Program-made: the position numbers and the translations under genes
Assembly (NCBI GenBank): GCA_936941515.1
Contig: CAKZJI010000367.1
Span: 1 to 9,749, forward strand
Direction: 5' to 3'
Length of the DNA stretch: 9,749 nt
Source: an uncultured Propionibacteriaceae bacterium
GTDB taxonomy: Bacteria; Actinomycetota; Actinomycetes; Propionibacteriales; Propionibacteriaceae
Shown: in pieces, positions 1 to 7,538 of the stretch
How the letters are laid out: each line of letters starts with the position of its first letter
Position numbering within the stretch: the stretch's first letter is position 1
The notes under the pieces: generated by a model
Told to the model about the DNA's origin: nothing
The model's input: the letters and a program-made list of their open reading frames with translations, nothing else
Database searches by the model: none

Positions 1-172
1 AGCTCACCTGGTCGAGGACCAGGCTGCTCGCCGCGTCGGCCGCATCGGCGGCGATCTCGAGGCCGCGGTTCATGGGGCCGGGGTGGCAGATGACCGCCTC
101 GGGGTTGGCCGCCGTCAGCGCGGCGAGGCGGTCGCGGATGTGCCCCAACGTGCCCTCCTGCCCGGCGAGCAG
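1..172 (-). pseudogene. pyrB: C-terminal fragment of an aspartate carbamoyltransferase (pyrB-like), partial
   Basis: The minus strand reads without a stop through a peptide containing AVICHPGPMNRGLEIAADA and then SSLVLDQVS. The HPGPMNRGxEI block followed by a xxQVS stretch is characteristic of the C-terminal ornithine-binding-fold domain of aspartate carbamoyltransferase, the enzyme of step two of pyrimidine synthesis. Codons here end almost always in G or C, more so than in the eut genes, which fits a real coding strand and perhaps a different genomic background. The gene would continue beyond base 1 towards its C-terminus. Its upstream part is missing because the sequence changes to eutH at about base 173. 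The residues just before the motif (near RDRLAALTAANPE) are less typical, so the exact edge is uncertain. The family assignment rests on one strong motif. Confidence 0.6.
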
Positions 173-1231
173 CTTTTCGGCCTCGGGGAGCAGTTCGAGG
201 AGGGGTTCAATGCCATGGGGCCCTTGGCTCTCGCCATGGTGGGCGTCATGTCCCTCTCCCCGGTCCTGGCCAAACTGCTCAACCCCATCATCGGCCCTAT
301 TTATTCCCTGCTGGGTGCCGACCCTGCGATGTTCGCGGGAACCCTGCTGGCCTGCGACATGGGCGGCTGGCCCCTGGCTGAGAAGATGACCGACAATCTC
401 CAGGCGGCCCAGCTGTCTGGTCTGGTCCTCGGCTCCATGATGGGCGCCACCGTCGTCTTCACCATCCCCGTTGCGCTGGGCATCATCCGCAAGGAGGATC
501 GCGGATACCTTGCCAAGGGCGTCCTCGCAGGAATCTGCACCATCCCGGTCGGGGTGCTGGCCTCAGGCCTGGTCGCCGGCTTCCCCATCCTGATGGTCCT
601 GGTCAACCTGATTCCCATCGTTCTGGCCGCCGTCCTGATCGCCATTGGCCTGTGGCTGTTCCCGAACGCCATGACCACTGGCTTTGAATGGTTCGGCAAG
701 TTCTTGGTGGTTCTCATCACCCTCGGCCTGATGATTGGCGTCTTCGAGGAGCTGACCAAGGTCAAGATCATGCCTGAGGGCTGGGAGCTCACCCCGGTCT
801 CTGAGGGCATCGGAACCGTTGGGATGATCGCCATGATGTTGCTGGGCGCCTTCCCCGCCGTGCACCTCATCATCAAGTTCGCCAGCAAGCCTCTGAGCGC
901 TCTGGGGAAGCTGATGGGCGTCAACGACTCGGCAGCCGGCGGTCTGATCGCCACCCTGGCCAACAACATCCCGATGTTCCAGATCATGAAAGACATGGAC
1001 AACCGCGGCAAGGTACTCAATGCAGCTTTCGCCGTCGGCGCGGCCTTCGCCTTCGGTGATCACTTGGGCTTCGTGGCTGGCATCTCCCGCGAGATGATCG
1101 CACCGGTGATCGTCGGCAAGCTTCTGGCAGGCGTCACCGCCGTCGCTCTCGCCCTGCTCCTGTTCCGCAAGTCCCTGCCGAAGGCCGAGGATGCCCCGGT
1201 GGAGGCCGAGGCTGCGGCCGAGGAGGCCTGA
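173..1231 (+). CDS. eutH: EutH ethanolamine permease, 5'-truncated
   Basis: EutH is a multi-helix inner-membrane protein that brings in ethanolamine. From about base 176 the frame matches EutH: FGLGEQFEEGF, then LACDMGGWPLAEKM (about 346-387), GSMMGATVVFTIPVALGII, ATLANNIPMF, and a late RGKVLNAAFAVGAAFAFGDH block near 1006-1065. Several hydrophobic segments of membrane-helix length are present, followed by an Ala/Glu-rich cytoplasmic tail. The first roughly 45 residues of EutH, including its first membrane helix, are absent. The frame stays open upstream, with an ATG at 83, but that part is only the antisense of the pyrB-like fragment, so residues read from there are spurious. ATG codons also occur inside, near 212. 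The gene is either broken in the organism or the contig is chimeric. Its stop overlaps the eutN start by one base (TGATG). Confidence 0.9.
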   Translation, partial: LFGLGEQFEEGFNAMGPLALAMVGVMSLSPVLAKLLNPIIGPIYSLLGADPAMFAGTLLACDMGGWPLAEKMTDNLQAAQLSGLVLGSMMGATVVFTIPVALGIIRKEDRGYLAKGVLAGICTIPVGVLASGLVAGFPILMVLVNLIPIVLAAVLIAIGLWLFPNAMTTGFEWFGKFLVVLITLGLMIGVFEELTKVKIMPEGWELTPVSEGIGTVGMIAMMLLGAFPAVHLIIKFASKPLSALGKLMGVNDSAAGGLIATLANNIPMFQIMKDMDNRGKVLNAAFAVGAAFAFGDHLGFVAGISREMIAPVIVGKLLAGVTAVALALLLFRKSLPKAEDAPVEAEAAAEEA

Positions 1232-1521
1232 TGCAGATTGCCCGTGTGATCGGCTCAGCGGTTTCCACCATCAAGCCGGACAACATTCGCGGCACGAAAC
1301 TTCTCGTGGTGCGTGCCGCCACGCCCTCCAACGAACTGTACGGCGACCCCTACGTGGCAGCCGACATCGTCGGAGCGGGCTCCGGTGAGCTGGTGCTCAT
1401 CTCCGGAGGCAGTTCTGCCCGACGGGCTCTCGGCGATGACTCCGCACCGGTTGACGCCGTGATCATGGCGATCCTGGACTCGCTGGAGGTTGATGGCGAC
1501 ATCACCTTCAGGAAGCACTGA
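1231..1521 (+). CDS. eutN: EutN, pentameric microcompartment vertex protein (CcmL/EutN family)
   Basis: The 96-residue protein is the usual length for EutN/CcmL/PduN proteins, which form pentamers capping the vertices of the polyhedral shell. It starts MQIARVIGSAVSTIK, has the family's central GAGSGELVLISGGSSAR stretch (residues 48-64) and ends in APVDAVIMAILDSLEV, the conserved PVD helix/strand region. The ATG shares its A with the eutH stop, so translation is probably coupled; AGGAGG, overlapping the end of eutH, serves as the ribosome-binding site. Its place between eutH and eutA is unusual, because in the enterobacterial operon eutN lies next to eutM and eutE, upstream of eutJ and eutG. 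No odd residues seen. Confidence 0.95.
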   Translation: MQIARVIGSAVSTIKPDNIRGTKLLVVRAATPSNELYGDPYVAADIVGAGSGELVLISGGSSARRALGDDSAPVDAVIMAILDSLEVDGDITFRKH

Positions 1522-1526
1522 GCACT

Positions 1527-2990
1527 ATGGTCGCCAAGACGAGGGAGATGCTGAGCGTCGGGATCGACATCGGCACCACGACCAGCCAGCTGGTGCTGTC
1601 GCGGCTGTCGGTGACGAACCAGGCGCGCGCAGGCCTGGTGCCGCGACTGGATGTCGACGACCGGACGGTCCTCTACCAGAGCGAACCCCACCTGACTCCC
1701 TTGTCCACACCTGATGAGATCAACGTCGGCGCGCTGGTGGGCATCATTCACCGCGAATATGAGCGCGCCGGCATTGATGCCTCTCAGGTGGAGACCGGCG
1801 CGGTGATCATCACCGGCGAGACCGCCAGGACCCGGAATGCTGAGGCCATTCTGCAGGGCCTGTCGGATCTCGCTGGCGACTTCGTGGTCACCGTCGCCGG
1901 ACCGAACCTCGAATCGCAGATCGCAGGCCGCGGTTCGGGGGCCAGTGACTGGGCCGCCGATCACTACGCCACCATCGTCAACGTCGATGTCGGCGGCGGC
2001 TCAGCCAATGCTGCGCTCTTCCGCGCAGGCAAGCATGTCTCCTCTGCGGCTGTGATGGTCGGTGGACGTCAGGCCATGATCAATCCCGACACCGGGGTGC
2101 TGGAGCATCTGAAGCCCGGTGGACAGGTCGTGGTGGATGAGCTTGACCTGAAGCAGCTCCAGGTCGGTAAGCCCGTCCAGCTGGATGTCCTGCGTCAGTT
2201 CACCGACGCCATGGCGGATGTGGTGGTCGACCTGGTGTTGGGCAGGACCTCCTCCCTGGGTGAGAAGCTGGCTTTGACGCCACCGCTGGACACCAACGGC
2301 CCGGTGGCTGCCTATTTCATCTCTGGCGGTGTCGGCTCGGCCTACTATGAGCAGCTGCCCTGCGACAGCGTTGAGGAGATCGCCCGCTACGGCGACGTCG
2401 GCCCCCTGTTCGCCGCTTCCCTGCGGGAGAATCCACGCTGGCAGCAGCTGCGCATCGAGGAACCGGCGCAGACGCTGCGCGCCACGGTGCTTGGTGCCGC
2501 CAGTCAGCAGGTCACGCTGTCAGGCTCCACGATCTGGGCCGAACGCGAGCACCTGCCGTTGAAGAATCTGCCCGTCATAGAGCCACGGCTTGTCGAGGCG
2601 GTCCCGGCCTACAGGGATCCAGAGGCGGTGAGGCGCGCCGTCACCCAGGCTGTGCGTCGCTGGGACCGTGGTGAGGCGGAGCAGGGAAACTTCGTGATCA
2701 CCCTGGACATCCCCGGACGCATGGAATATGCCCAGGTGATCGCCATCGCGACGGGGCTTGCCCAGTTCGCCGACGAATATCTTCCCCCTGGGAAGCCCCT
2801 GCTGTTGGTCACGGAGGAGGACTACGGGCAGGTCCTCGGCCAGACCATCAAATCTCGCAGCCCGCAGCTGCCCGTCATCGTCGTGGATCAGATCGGCCTC
2901 GGCGAGGGCGATTTCATCGACATCGGCGAGCCCCTGTTTGAAGGCCGGGTCGTGCCGGTCTCTGTCAAGACCCTGGTGTTCTACCAATGA
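1527..2990 (+). CDS. eutA: EutA, ethanolamine ammonia-lyase reactivating factor
   Basis: EutA is an ATP-using chaperone-like factor that releases damaged cobalamin from EutBC so a fresh AdoCbl can bind. The 487-residue product is close to the family length. It shows the actin/Hsp70-type phosphate loops VGIDIGTTTSQ (residues 11-21) and VDVGGGSAN (153-161), the family stretches ITGETARTRNA (95-105) and AGPNLES (124-130), and a late LSGSTIW (331-337). The end, DFIDIGEPLFEGRVVPVSVKTL, also matches EutA. The start at 1527 is supported by an AGGAAG upstream and by the seven residues before LSVGIDIG, as in known EutA proteins; an in-frame ATG at 1548 is less likely. It lies five bases after eutN and 55 bases before eutB, as in the H-A-B-C-L order of enterobacteria. 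Confidence 0.96.
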   Translation: MVAKTREMLSVGIDIGTTTSQLVLSRLSVTNQARAGLVPRLDVDDRTVLYQSEPHLTPLSTPDEINVGALVGIIHREYERAGIDASQVETGAVIITGETARTRNAEAILQGLSDLAGDFVVTVAGPNLESQIAGRGSGASDWAADHYATIVNVDVGGGSANAALFRAGKHVSSAAVMVGGRQAMINPDTGVLEHLKPGGQVVVDELDLKQLQVGKPVQLDVLRQFTDAMADVVVDLVLGRTSSLGEKLALTPPLDTNGPVAAYFISGGVGSAYYEQLPCDSVEEIARYGDVGPLFAASLRENPRWQQLRIEEPAQTLRATVLGAASQQVTLSGSTIWAEREHLPLKNLPVIEPRLVEAVPAYRDPEAVRRAVTQAVRRWDRGEAEQGNFVITLDIPGRMEYAQVIAIATGLAQFADEYLPPGKPLLLVTEEDYGQVLGQTIKSRSPQLPVIVVDQIGLGEGDFIDIGEPLFEGRVVPVSVKTLVFYQ

Positions 2991-3016
2991 GAGCCCGGAA
3001 GGTGAGGAAAACAATC

Positions 3017-3046
3017 ATGAAGATCACTGAGAAGGAGGTGGCCTGA
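3017..3046 (+). CDS. Nine-codon mini-gene coupled to eutB (possible leader peptide)
   Basis: The eutA-eutB gap holds a small reading frame, MKITEKEVA, whose TGA overlaps the eutB ATG as TGATG. A GGTGAGGAAAA stretch lies a suitable distance upstream as a possible ribosome-binding site, and the frame itself contains the strong AAGGAGG site of eutB. Translating it would place a terminating ribosome at the eutB start, so it could raise or regulate eutB translation. The peptide also resembles the ITE-x-x-V opening of the N-terminal module in EutQ, EutT and the last gene here, so it may be a remnant. Short frames like this also arise by chance, and there is no evidence that it is expressed. Confidence 0.35.
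   Translation: MKITEKEVA
3031..3040 (+). promoter_or_regulatory. Strong ribosome-binding site of eutB
   Basis: GAAGGAGGTG is a near-perfect complement of the 16S anti-Shine-Dalgarno end and lies seven bases before the eutB ATG at 3046. It fixes the eutB start. It also lies within the MKITEKEVA mini-gene. Confidence 0.8.
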
Positions 3047-4413
3047 TGCTGCTGAGGACGAAGCTGTTCGGCGAGACCTACGAGTTCCGTGATATCAAAG
3101 ACCTGCTCGCCAAGGCGAATGAGGAGAAGTCAGGCGATCAACAGGCTGGCATCGCGGCCAAGAGCGCCGCGGAGCGGGTGGCTGCACGGTTCGTTCTGGC
3201 GGAGGTGCCGTTGAGCGTGCTGCGGGAGAACCCCGTGGTTCCCTACGACGAGGACGAGGTGACCCGGGTCATCGACGATGCGGTCAACGAGACCGTTTAC
3301 AACGAGATCAAGGGCTGGACCGTTGGTGAGTTCCGGGAGTGGATCCTGAACAACAAGACCACCAACGCCATGATCCACCGCGTCAGCAATGCGTTGACTG
3401 GCGAGATGGTCGCCGCGGTCACCAAGCTGATGAGCAACCTCGACCTCGTGGTCGCAGGTCGCAAGATCGAGGTCGTCAAGCACTGCAACAACACCATGGG
3501 GCTGCGTGGCAGGCTGGCGTCCCGCAACCAGCCGAACCACCCGACTGACTCGGTCGACGCGATCCGCGCCACAGCCTACGAGGGCCTGTCCTACGGCTCG
3601 GGCGACTCGGTGATCGGCATCAACCCGTCCGATGACTCGGTCAGCAGTGTCAGTCGGCTGCTGGAGATGACCAAGGAGATCATCGACCGTTGGGAGATCC
3701 CCACGCAGAACTGCGTGCTGGCGCACGTCACCACCCAGATGGAGTGCCTCAAACGCGGTGCCCCGCTGGGCCTGATGTTCCAGTCCCTCGCCGGCTCCGA
3801 GAAGGCCATGGAGAGCTTCGGCGTCAGCGTCGGGCTCATCGACGAGGCGTACGAGCTGACGAACAAGTACGCCTGGACTGAGGGCCCCAACCGCATGTAC
3901 TTCGAGACCGGGCAGGGTTCCGCGCTGTCGGCTGAGGCCCACAACGGCGCTGATCAGCTGTGCCTGGAGGCTCGGATCTACTCGATGGCGAAACGCTGGG
4001 ATCCCTACCAGGTGAACACCGTCGTCGGCTTCATCGGCCCGGAGTACCTCTACGATGCGACGCAGATCACGCGAGCAGGCCTGGAGGATCATTTCATGGG
4101 CAAGCTGACCGGCATCTCGATGGGCTGCGATGTCTGCTACACCAACCATGCCAAGGCCACGCAGAATGACCTGGAGAACCTGGCGGTGCTGTTCGCCTCA
4201 GCAGGCGGCAGCTTCATCATGGGTGTCCCCCAGGGCGATGACGCGATGCTGTCTTACCAGTCCACCAGCTATCACGACATCGCGGCGCTCCGCCAGGCTC
4301 TTGGCTTGCGTCCGCTGCCGGAGTTCGAGGCCTGGTTGGAGGAGATCGGGCTGTGGAAGGACGGGCAGCTCACAGATCTCGCCGGCGACCCCTCGTTCTT
4401 CCTGAAGAGGTGA
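3046..4413 (+). CDS. eutB: EutB, ethanolamine ammonia-lyase large subunit
   Basis: EutB is the catalytic subunit of the AdoCbl-dependent lyase that converts ethanolamine to acetaldehyde and ammonia inside the microcompartment. The 455-residue protein aligns with E. coli EutB almost without gaps up to the active site. The active-site residues known from E. coli fall at the same numbers: Arg160 and Gln162 (SRNQPNH), Asn193 (GINPSDD), Glu287 (YFETGQGSALSA) and Asp362 (SMGCDVCYTNHA). Other family blocks are ERVAARFVL near residue 43, VLAHVTTQ (224-231), VNTVVGFIGPEYLY (323-336) and RAGLEDHFMGKL (343-354). A complete, apparently active enzyme. The start is fixed by the strong site seven bases upstream. 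EutC follows after five bases. Confidence 0.98.
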   Translation: MLLRTKLFGETYEFRDIKDLLAKANEEKSGDQQAGIAAKSAAERVAARFVLAEVPLSVLRENPVVPYDEDEVTRVIDDAVNETVYNEIKGWTVGEFREWILNNKTTNAMIHRVSNALTGEMVAAVTKLMSNLDLVVAGRKIEVVKHCNNTMGLRGRLASRNQPNHPTDSVDAIRATAYEGLSYGSGDSVIGINPSDDSVSSVSRLLEMTKEIIDRWEIPTQNCVLAHVTTQMECLKRGAPLGLMFQSLAGSEKAMESFGVSVGLIDEAYELTNKYAWTEGPNRMYFETGQGSALSAEAHNGADQLCLEARIYSMAKRWDPYQVNTVVGFIGPEYLYDATQITRAGLEDHFMGKLTGISMGCDVCYTNHAKATQNDLENLAVLFASAGGSFIMGVPQGDDAMLSYQSTSYHDIAALRQALGLRPLPEFEAWLEEIGLWKDGQLTDLAGDPSFFLKR

Positions 4414-4418
4414 TCTGA

Positions 4419-5342
4419 ATGAATGAAAAGCTCGAAGAAATCGTCGCACGTGTCATCGCGGAGCTGAAACGTGACGGCATCGCCCCGCCCGCCGAGGCTG
4501 TTCCGGTGTCGACCGGCTCCAGTTGCAGCACCGAAAAGGCCCCGTCAAGCAATGACCTGGTCATCGACCTGCCGGACCCGACCGCCGACGACGAGCGCTA
4601 CATGCTGCGCGTCGACAACCCCTATGACCCGGACGGGCTGCAGAACCTGCGCGCCACCACAACTGCCAGGATCGCCGTCGGGCGTGCCGGGCCCCGGCCC
4701 AAAACGTCATCGCTGCTTCTGTTCCAGGCTGACCACGGCGTGACGCAGGATGCGATCTACGGCGTGATCGACGATGACACCAAGCAGCAGCAGAAGCTGT
4801 TCACGGTGCACAGCCAGGCCAGTGACCGAGCGGAGTACCTGCTGCGCCCCGATTTGGGACGTAAGCTCACCGACGAGGCCAAGGCCCTGATCCAGGAGCG
4901 GTGCGTCAAGCGCCCCGATGTCCAGATCTGCGTCGGCGACGGCCTCTCTGCGGCGGCGATCACCCACAACCTGGCCGACATCTACCCCGTCATTGAGCAG
5001 GGGCTGAGTTCCGCGGGGTTGACTCTCGGAACGCCATTCCTGATCGAGAACTGTCGTGTCGGCATCATGAACGATGTCAACACGATCGTCCAGGCGAAGG
5101 TCGTGCTGCTGCTCATCGGAGAACGCCCGGGCCTGGGCATCGCGGACGCGATGAGCGTCTACATGGGCTACGATCCGCAGCCGGGCAAGAATGACGCAGA
5201 CCGAGACCTGATCTGCATGATCACGACCCATGGCGGCACCAACCCGCTTGAGGCGGGCGCCTATGTGGTCGAGGTCGTCAAGCGCATGATCCAGCACAGC
5301 GCCTCAGGCGTTAAGCTCAAGTCACTCAGTGGTGAGGGCTGA
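4419..5342 (+). CDS. eutC: EutC, ethanolamine ammonia-lyase small subunit
   Basis: EutC pairs with EutB and contributes to the cobalamin-binding site. The protein has 307 residues, slightly longer than E. coli EutC (295). Family blocks visible are RIAVGRAGPRPKTSSLLLFQADH (broken here at residues 84-106), LLRPDLGRKL (141-150), VGDGLSAAAITHN (172-184), GTPFLIENCRVG (204-215), LLIGERPGLG (231-240) and a late HGGTNPLEAGA. Residues 1-19 (EKLEEIVARVIAELKRD) form an amphipathic helix followed by a Pro/Ala/Ser/Thr-rich linker to about residue 46, the layout of an N-terminal encapsulation peptide. The same helix pattern recurs at the EutE C-terminus. AGAGGTGA, overlapping the eutB stop, is the ribosome-binding site; a second in-frame-looking ATG four bases later (4423) is in a different frame. 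Confidence 0.97.
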   Translation: MNEKLEEIVARVIAELKRDGIAPPAEAVPVSTGSSCSTEKAPSSNDLVIDLPDPTADDERYMLRVDNPYDPDGLQNLRATTTARIAVGRAGPRPKTSSLLLFQADHGVTQDAIYGVIDDDTKQQQKLFTVHSQASDRAEYLLRPDLGRKLTDEAKALIQERCVKRPDVQICVGDGLSAAAITHNLADIYPVIEQGLSSAGLTLGTPFLIENCRVGIMNDVNTIVQAKVVLLLIGERPGLGIADAMSVYMGYDPQPGKNDADRDLICMITTHGGTNPLEAGAYVVEVVKRMIQHSASGVKLKSLSGEG

Positions 5343-5355
5343 GGAAAGGAAGAAC

Positions 5356-6012
5356 ATGGCAATCCTCGAACCTGTGAAGCCGACCATTTTGTCGGCACGC
5401 ATCATCTCGAATGTCGACCGGGGTTATGCAAAGCACCTGAATCTTCGCGATGATCAGCGTTCGCTGGCACTGGTCACCTGCGACATCGACGACGCGCTCT
5501 ACGTCTCCCTTGATGAGGCAACCAAGTTCGCGGACGTCGAGGTGGTGTATGCGAAGAGTTTCTACGCAGGCTCAGGGTATCCCTCGGGCCCGCTCTCGGG
5601 TGAGATCATCGGGATCCTGGCCGGCCCAACCCCGGCTGAGGCACGATCCGGGCTGGATGCCTGCATCGCCTATGCCGAGGAGGAGGCCTGCTTCTACACG
5701 GCTGACGAGGCGGGTGACCTGACCTTCTTCCCGCATCTGATCAGCAGCACAGGAAGCTACCTGAGTGAGGCAGCCGGCATCCGTCGTGGAGAGCCGCTCG
5801 CCTACCTCATCGCTCCCCCGTTGGAGGCCACTTTCGGCCTTGATGCGGCGATGAAGGCAGCCGGCGTGGAGATGAAGGTCTTCTATGAGCCTCCCTCTGA
5901 GACCAACTTCGCCGGCGGTCTGCTGACCGGAACGCAAAGTGCCTGCCGCGCGGCCTGCTCCGCCTTCCAGGACGCGGTACTCGACGTGGCGAGCTCGCCC
6001 CGGAAGTACTGA
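5356..6012 (+). CDS. eutL: EutL, trimeric (tandem BMC-domain) shell protein
   Basis: EutL forms pseudohexameric trimers in the shell facets, with a central pore thought to be gated. At 218 residues it is essentially the length of E. coli EutL (219). It carries the family blocks RSLALVTCDIDDALYVSLDEATK (broken at residues 35-57), VEVVYAKSFYAG (61-72), GPTPAEARSGLDACIA (90-105), STGSYLSEAAGI (131-142), LAYLIAPPLEATFGLDAA (148-165) and PPSETNFAGGLLTGTQSACRAAC (179-201). The start at 5356 follows AGGAAAGGAAG and gives the expected MAILEPVKP opening. An upstream in-frame ATG at 5329 would add nine residues, overlap eutC and lack a good site. Gene order after eutBC matches enterobacterial operons. 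Confidence 0.96.
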   Translation: MAILEPVKPTILSARIISNVDRGYAKHLNLRDDQRSLALVTCDIDDALYVSLDEATKFADVEVVYAKSFYAGSGYPSGPLSGEIIGILAGPTPAEARSGLDACIAYAEEEACFYTADEAGDLTFFPHLISSTGSYLSEAAGIRRGEPLAYLIAPPLEATFGLDAAMKAAGVEMKVFYEPPSETNFAGGLLTGTQSACRAACSAFQDAVLDVASSPRKY

Positions 6013-6023
6013 AGGAGGGATAT

Positions 6024-7520
6024 ATGACGACAATCGACAAGGATCTGGCCTCCATTCAGCAGGCCCGTGATCTGGCTCTCAAAGCGAAGCAGGCGATGCG
6101 CAGCTTCCAGTTCGCCTCCCAGGAGGAGGTCGACCGGATCTGCGAGGCCATGGTCGCCGCAGCCCTACCTGAGGCCGCACGGCTCGGGCAGATGGCTCAC
6201 GATGAGACTGGATTCGGCTTTCCCCTGCACAAGAAGCTGAAGAACGAGTTCGCCGCCCAGAATGTGTGGGACTCCATCAAGGACGTTCCCACCTGCGGGG
6301 TGCTGCGCCACGACGAGGATCGCAAGGTCATTGAGATCGGCTGGCCGGTTGGTGTGGTCGTCGCGCTCACACCGTCGACGAACCCCACATCCACGGCAAT
6401 CTTCAAGATCCTGCTGGCCGTCAAGGCACGCAATGGCGTGATCGTCGCTCCTCATCCGTCTGCCAAGAACTGCACCGCTGAGGCCGTGCGGATCATGGCC
6501 GAGGCCGGTGAGCGCGCCGGGATGCCCGCCGGGTTGGTGAGCTGCATGACCGAGCTCAGCATGGAGGGCACGAATGAGCTGATGAATCATCACGCAACGT
6601 CGATGATTCTCGCAACGGGAGGCCCCGGCATGGTCAAGGCTGCGCACAGCCGTGGCAAGCCGGCTCTCGGTGTGGGCCCCGGCAACGTGCCAGCCTACGT
6701 GGATCGCACAGCCCACATCGTCAAGGCAGCGCGGATGATCGTGGAGTCGAAGTCCTTTGACTGCTCGACCATCTGCGCGACGGAGCAGGCTGTGATCGCC
6801 GACAAGCCCATCGCTGACCGGCTGAAGGCCGAGATGCAGGCCTGGGGAGCGCACTGGCTGACCAAGGCGGAGGCCGACAAGCTGGCCTCGAAGATGTTCC
6901 GCCCCAACGGGATGATGGTGGCGGATCTCGTAGGGCGGACTCCGCAGTACATTGGCGAGCAGGTCGGCATCAACGTTCCAGAGACCGCGCGCATTCTGGT
7001 GGCGGATCTCGAAGGGATTGGGCCGAAGCATCCGCTCTCACGCGAGAAGCTCACGACGGTGCTCGGCTTCATGACCGCCGACGGCTGGCGCGAGGGCTGC
7101 GACAAGGCCACGGAGATGCTGCGTTTCGGCGGTGACGGGCACACCGTCGTCATTCATTCCCGTGACGAGGAGGCCGTCTTGGCCTTCGGTATTGAGAAGC
7201 CTGCCTTCCGTGTGCTGGTCAACACCTGGGGTTCTCTGGGTGCGGTCGGCGTGACCACGGGTCTGCGTCCCTCCCTGACGCTGGCTCCGGGCGGCATCGG
7301 CGGCGCGCTGGTCAGTGACAACATCACGGTGGAGCACGTCCTGAACATCAAACGGATGGCGTATTCACTGCGCGATGCCCCAGCGGTCGCCAGAGCCTGG
7401 GGCGGCGATGATTCAGGCAAGCCTGCACAGGCGGCTCCCGACCCCGCTGCGCCTGAGGCCTCACAGGATGCTCTGGAGCAGATCGTGGCGCAGGTTCTCA
7501 GGGAACTTCGCGGGAACTGA
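6024..7520 (+). CDS. eutE: EutE, CoA-acylating acetaldehyde dehydrogenase with a C-terminal encapsulation-like tail
   Basis: This NAD-dependent enzyme converts acetaldehyde and CoA to acetyl-CoA. The 498-residue protein has the acylating aldehyde-dehydrogenase layout: PWG-like [16 protein letters not shown] (residues 106-121), APHPSAKN (142-149), [10 protein letters not shown] (198-207), GVGPGNVP (216-223), the catalytic cysteine Cys251 in [11 protein letters not shown], and a late [18 protein letters not shown] and APGGIGG. After the catalytic domain comes a Pro/Ala/Asp/Gly linker (about 455-479) and then an amphipathic helix [16 protein letters not shown] (482-497). E. coli EutE carries such a helix at the N-terminus; a C-terminal position is known from other microcompartment aldehyde dehydrogenases. 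A GAAGGAGGG site lies before the ATG. An aldehyde dehydrogenase for propanal would look similar, but the eut context favours EutE. Confidence 0.94.
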   Translation: MTTIDKDLASIQQARDLALKAKQAMRSFQFASQEEVDRICEAMVAAALPEAARLGQMAHDETGFGFPLHKKLKNEFAAQNVWDSIKDVPTCGVLRHDEDRKVIEIGWPVGVVVALTPSTNPTSTAIFKILLAVKARNGVIVAPHPSAKNCTAEAVRIMAEAGERAGMPAGLVSCMTELSMEGTNELMNHHATSMILATGGPGMVKAAHSRGKPALGVGPGNVPAYVDRTAHIVKAARMIVESKSFDCSTICATEQAVIADKPIADRLKAEMQAWGAHWLTKAEADKLASKMFRPNGMMVADLVGRTPQYIGEQVGINVPETARILVADLEGIGPKHPLSREKLTTVLGFMTADGWREGCDKATEMLRFGGDGHTVVIHSRDEEAVLAFGIEKPAFRVLVNTWGSLGAVGVTTGLRPSLTLAPGGIGGALVSDNITVEHVLNIKRMAYSLRDAPAVARAWGGDDSGKPAQAAPDPAAPEASQDALEQIVAQVLRELRGN

Positions 7521-7527
7521 GTCGGGC

Positions 7528-7532
7528 AGGAG
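7528..7532 (+). promoter_or_regulatory. Ribosome-binding site for the long form of the hexameric shell protein
   Basis: CAGGAG with AGGAG at these bases lies six bases before the ATG at 7539. Together with the internal site at 7727 it supports two starts in the same frame. Confidence 0.55.
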
Positions 7533-7538
7533 TGAGCA

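Noticed and set aside
83..172. N-terminal 30 codons of the frame that runs into eutH from the ATG at 83
   Set aside because: This stretch is the antisense of the pyrB-like fragment and has no EutH similarity or membrane character, so it is not a real EutH N-terminus.
301..1020. Minus-strand frame opposite eutH (239 codons)
   Set aside because: It is an antisense shadow of a membrane protein with clear EutH motifs; no ribosome-binding site or recognisable domain.
3130..4149. Long open frame on the minus strand opposite eutB (339 codons)
   Set aside because: High-GC coding DNA often leaves such antisense frames open. The plus strand encodes EutB with every known active-site residue, and the antisense product resembles nothing I know.
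5329..5355. Alternative upstream start for eutL
   Set aside because: It would overlap eutC and lacks a ribosome-binding site, whereas the ATG at 5356 has a good site and gives the family's usual N-terminus and length.
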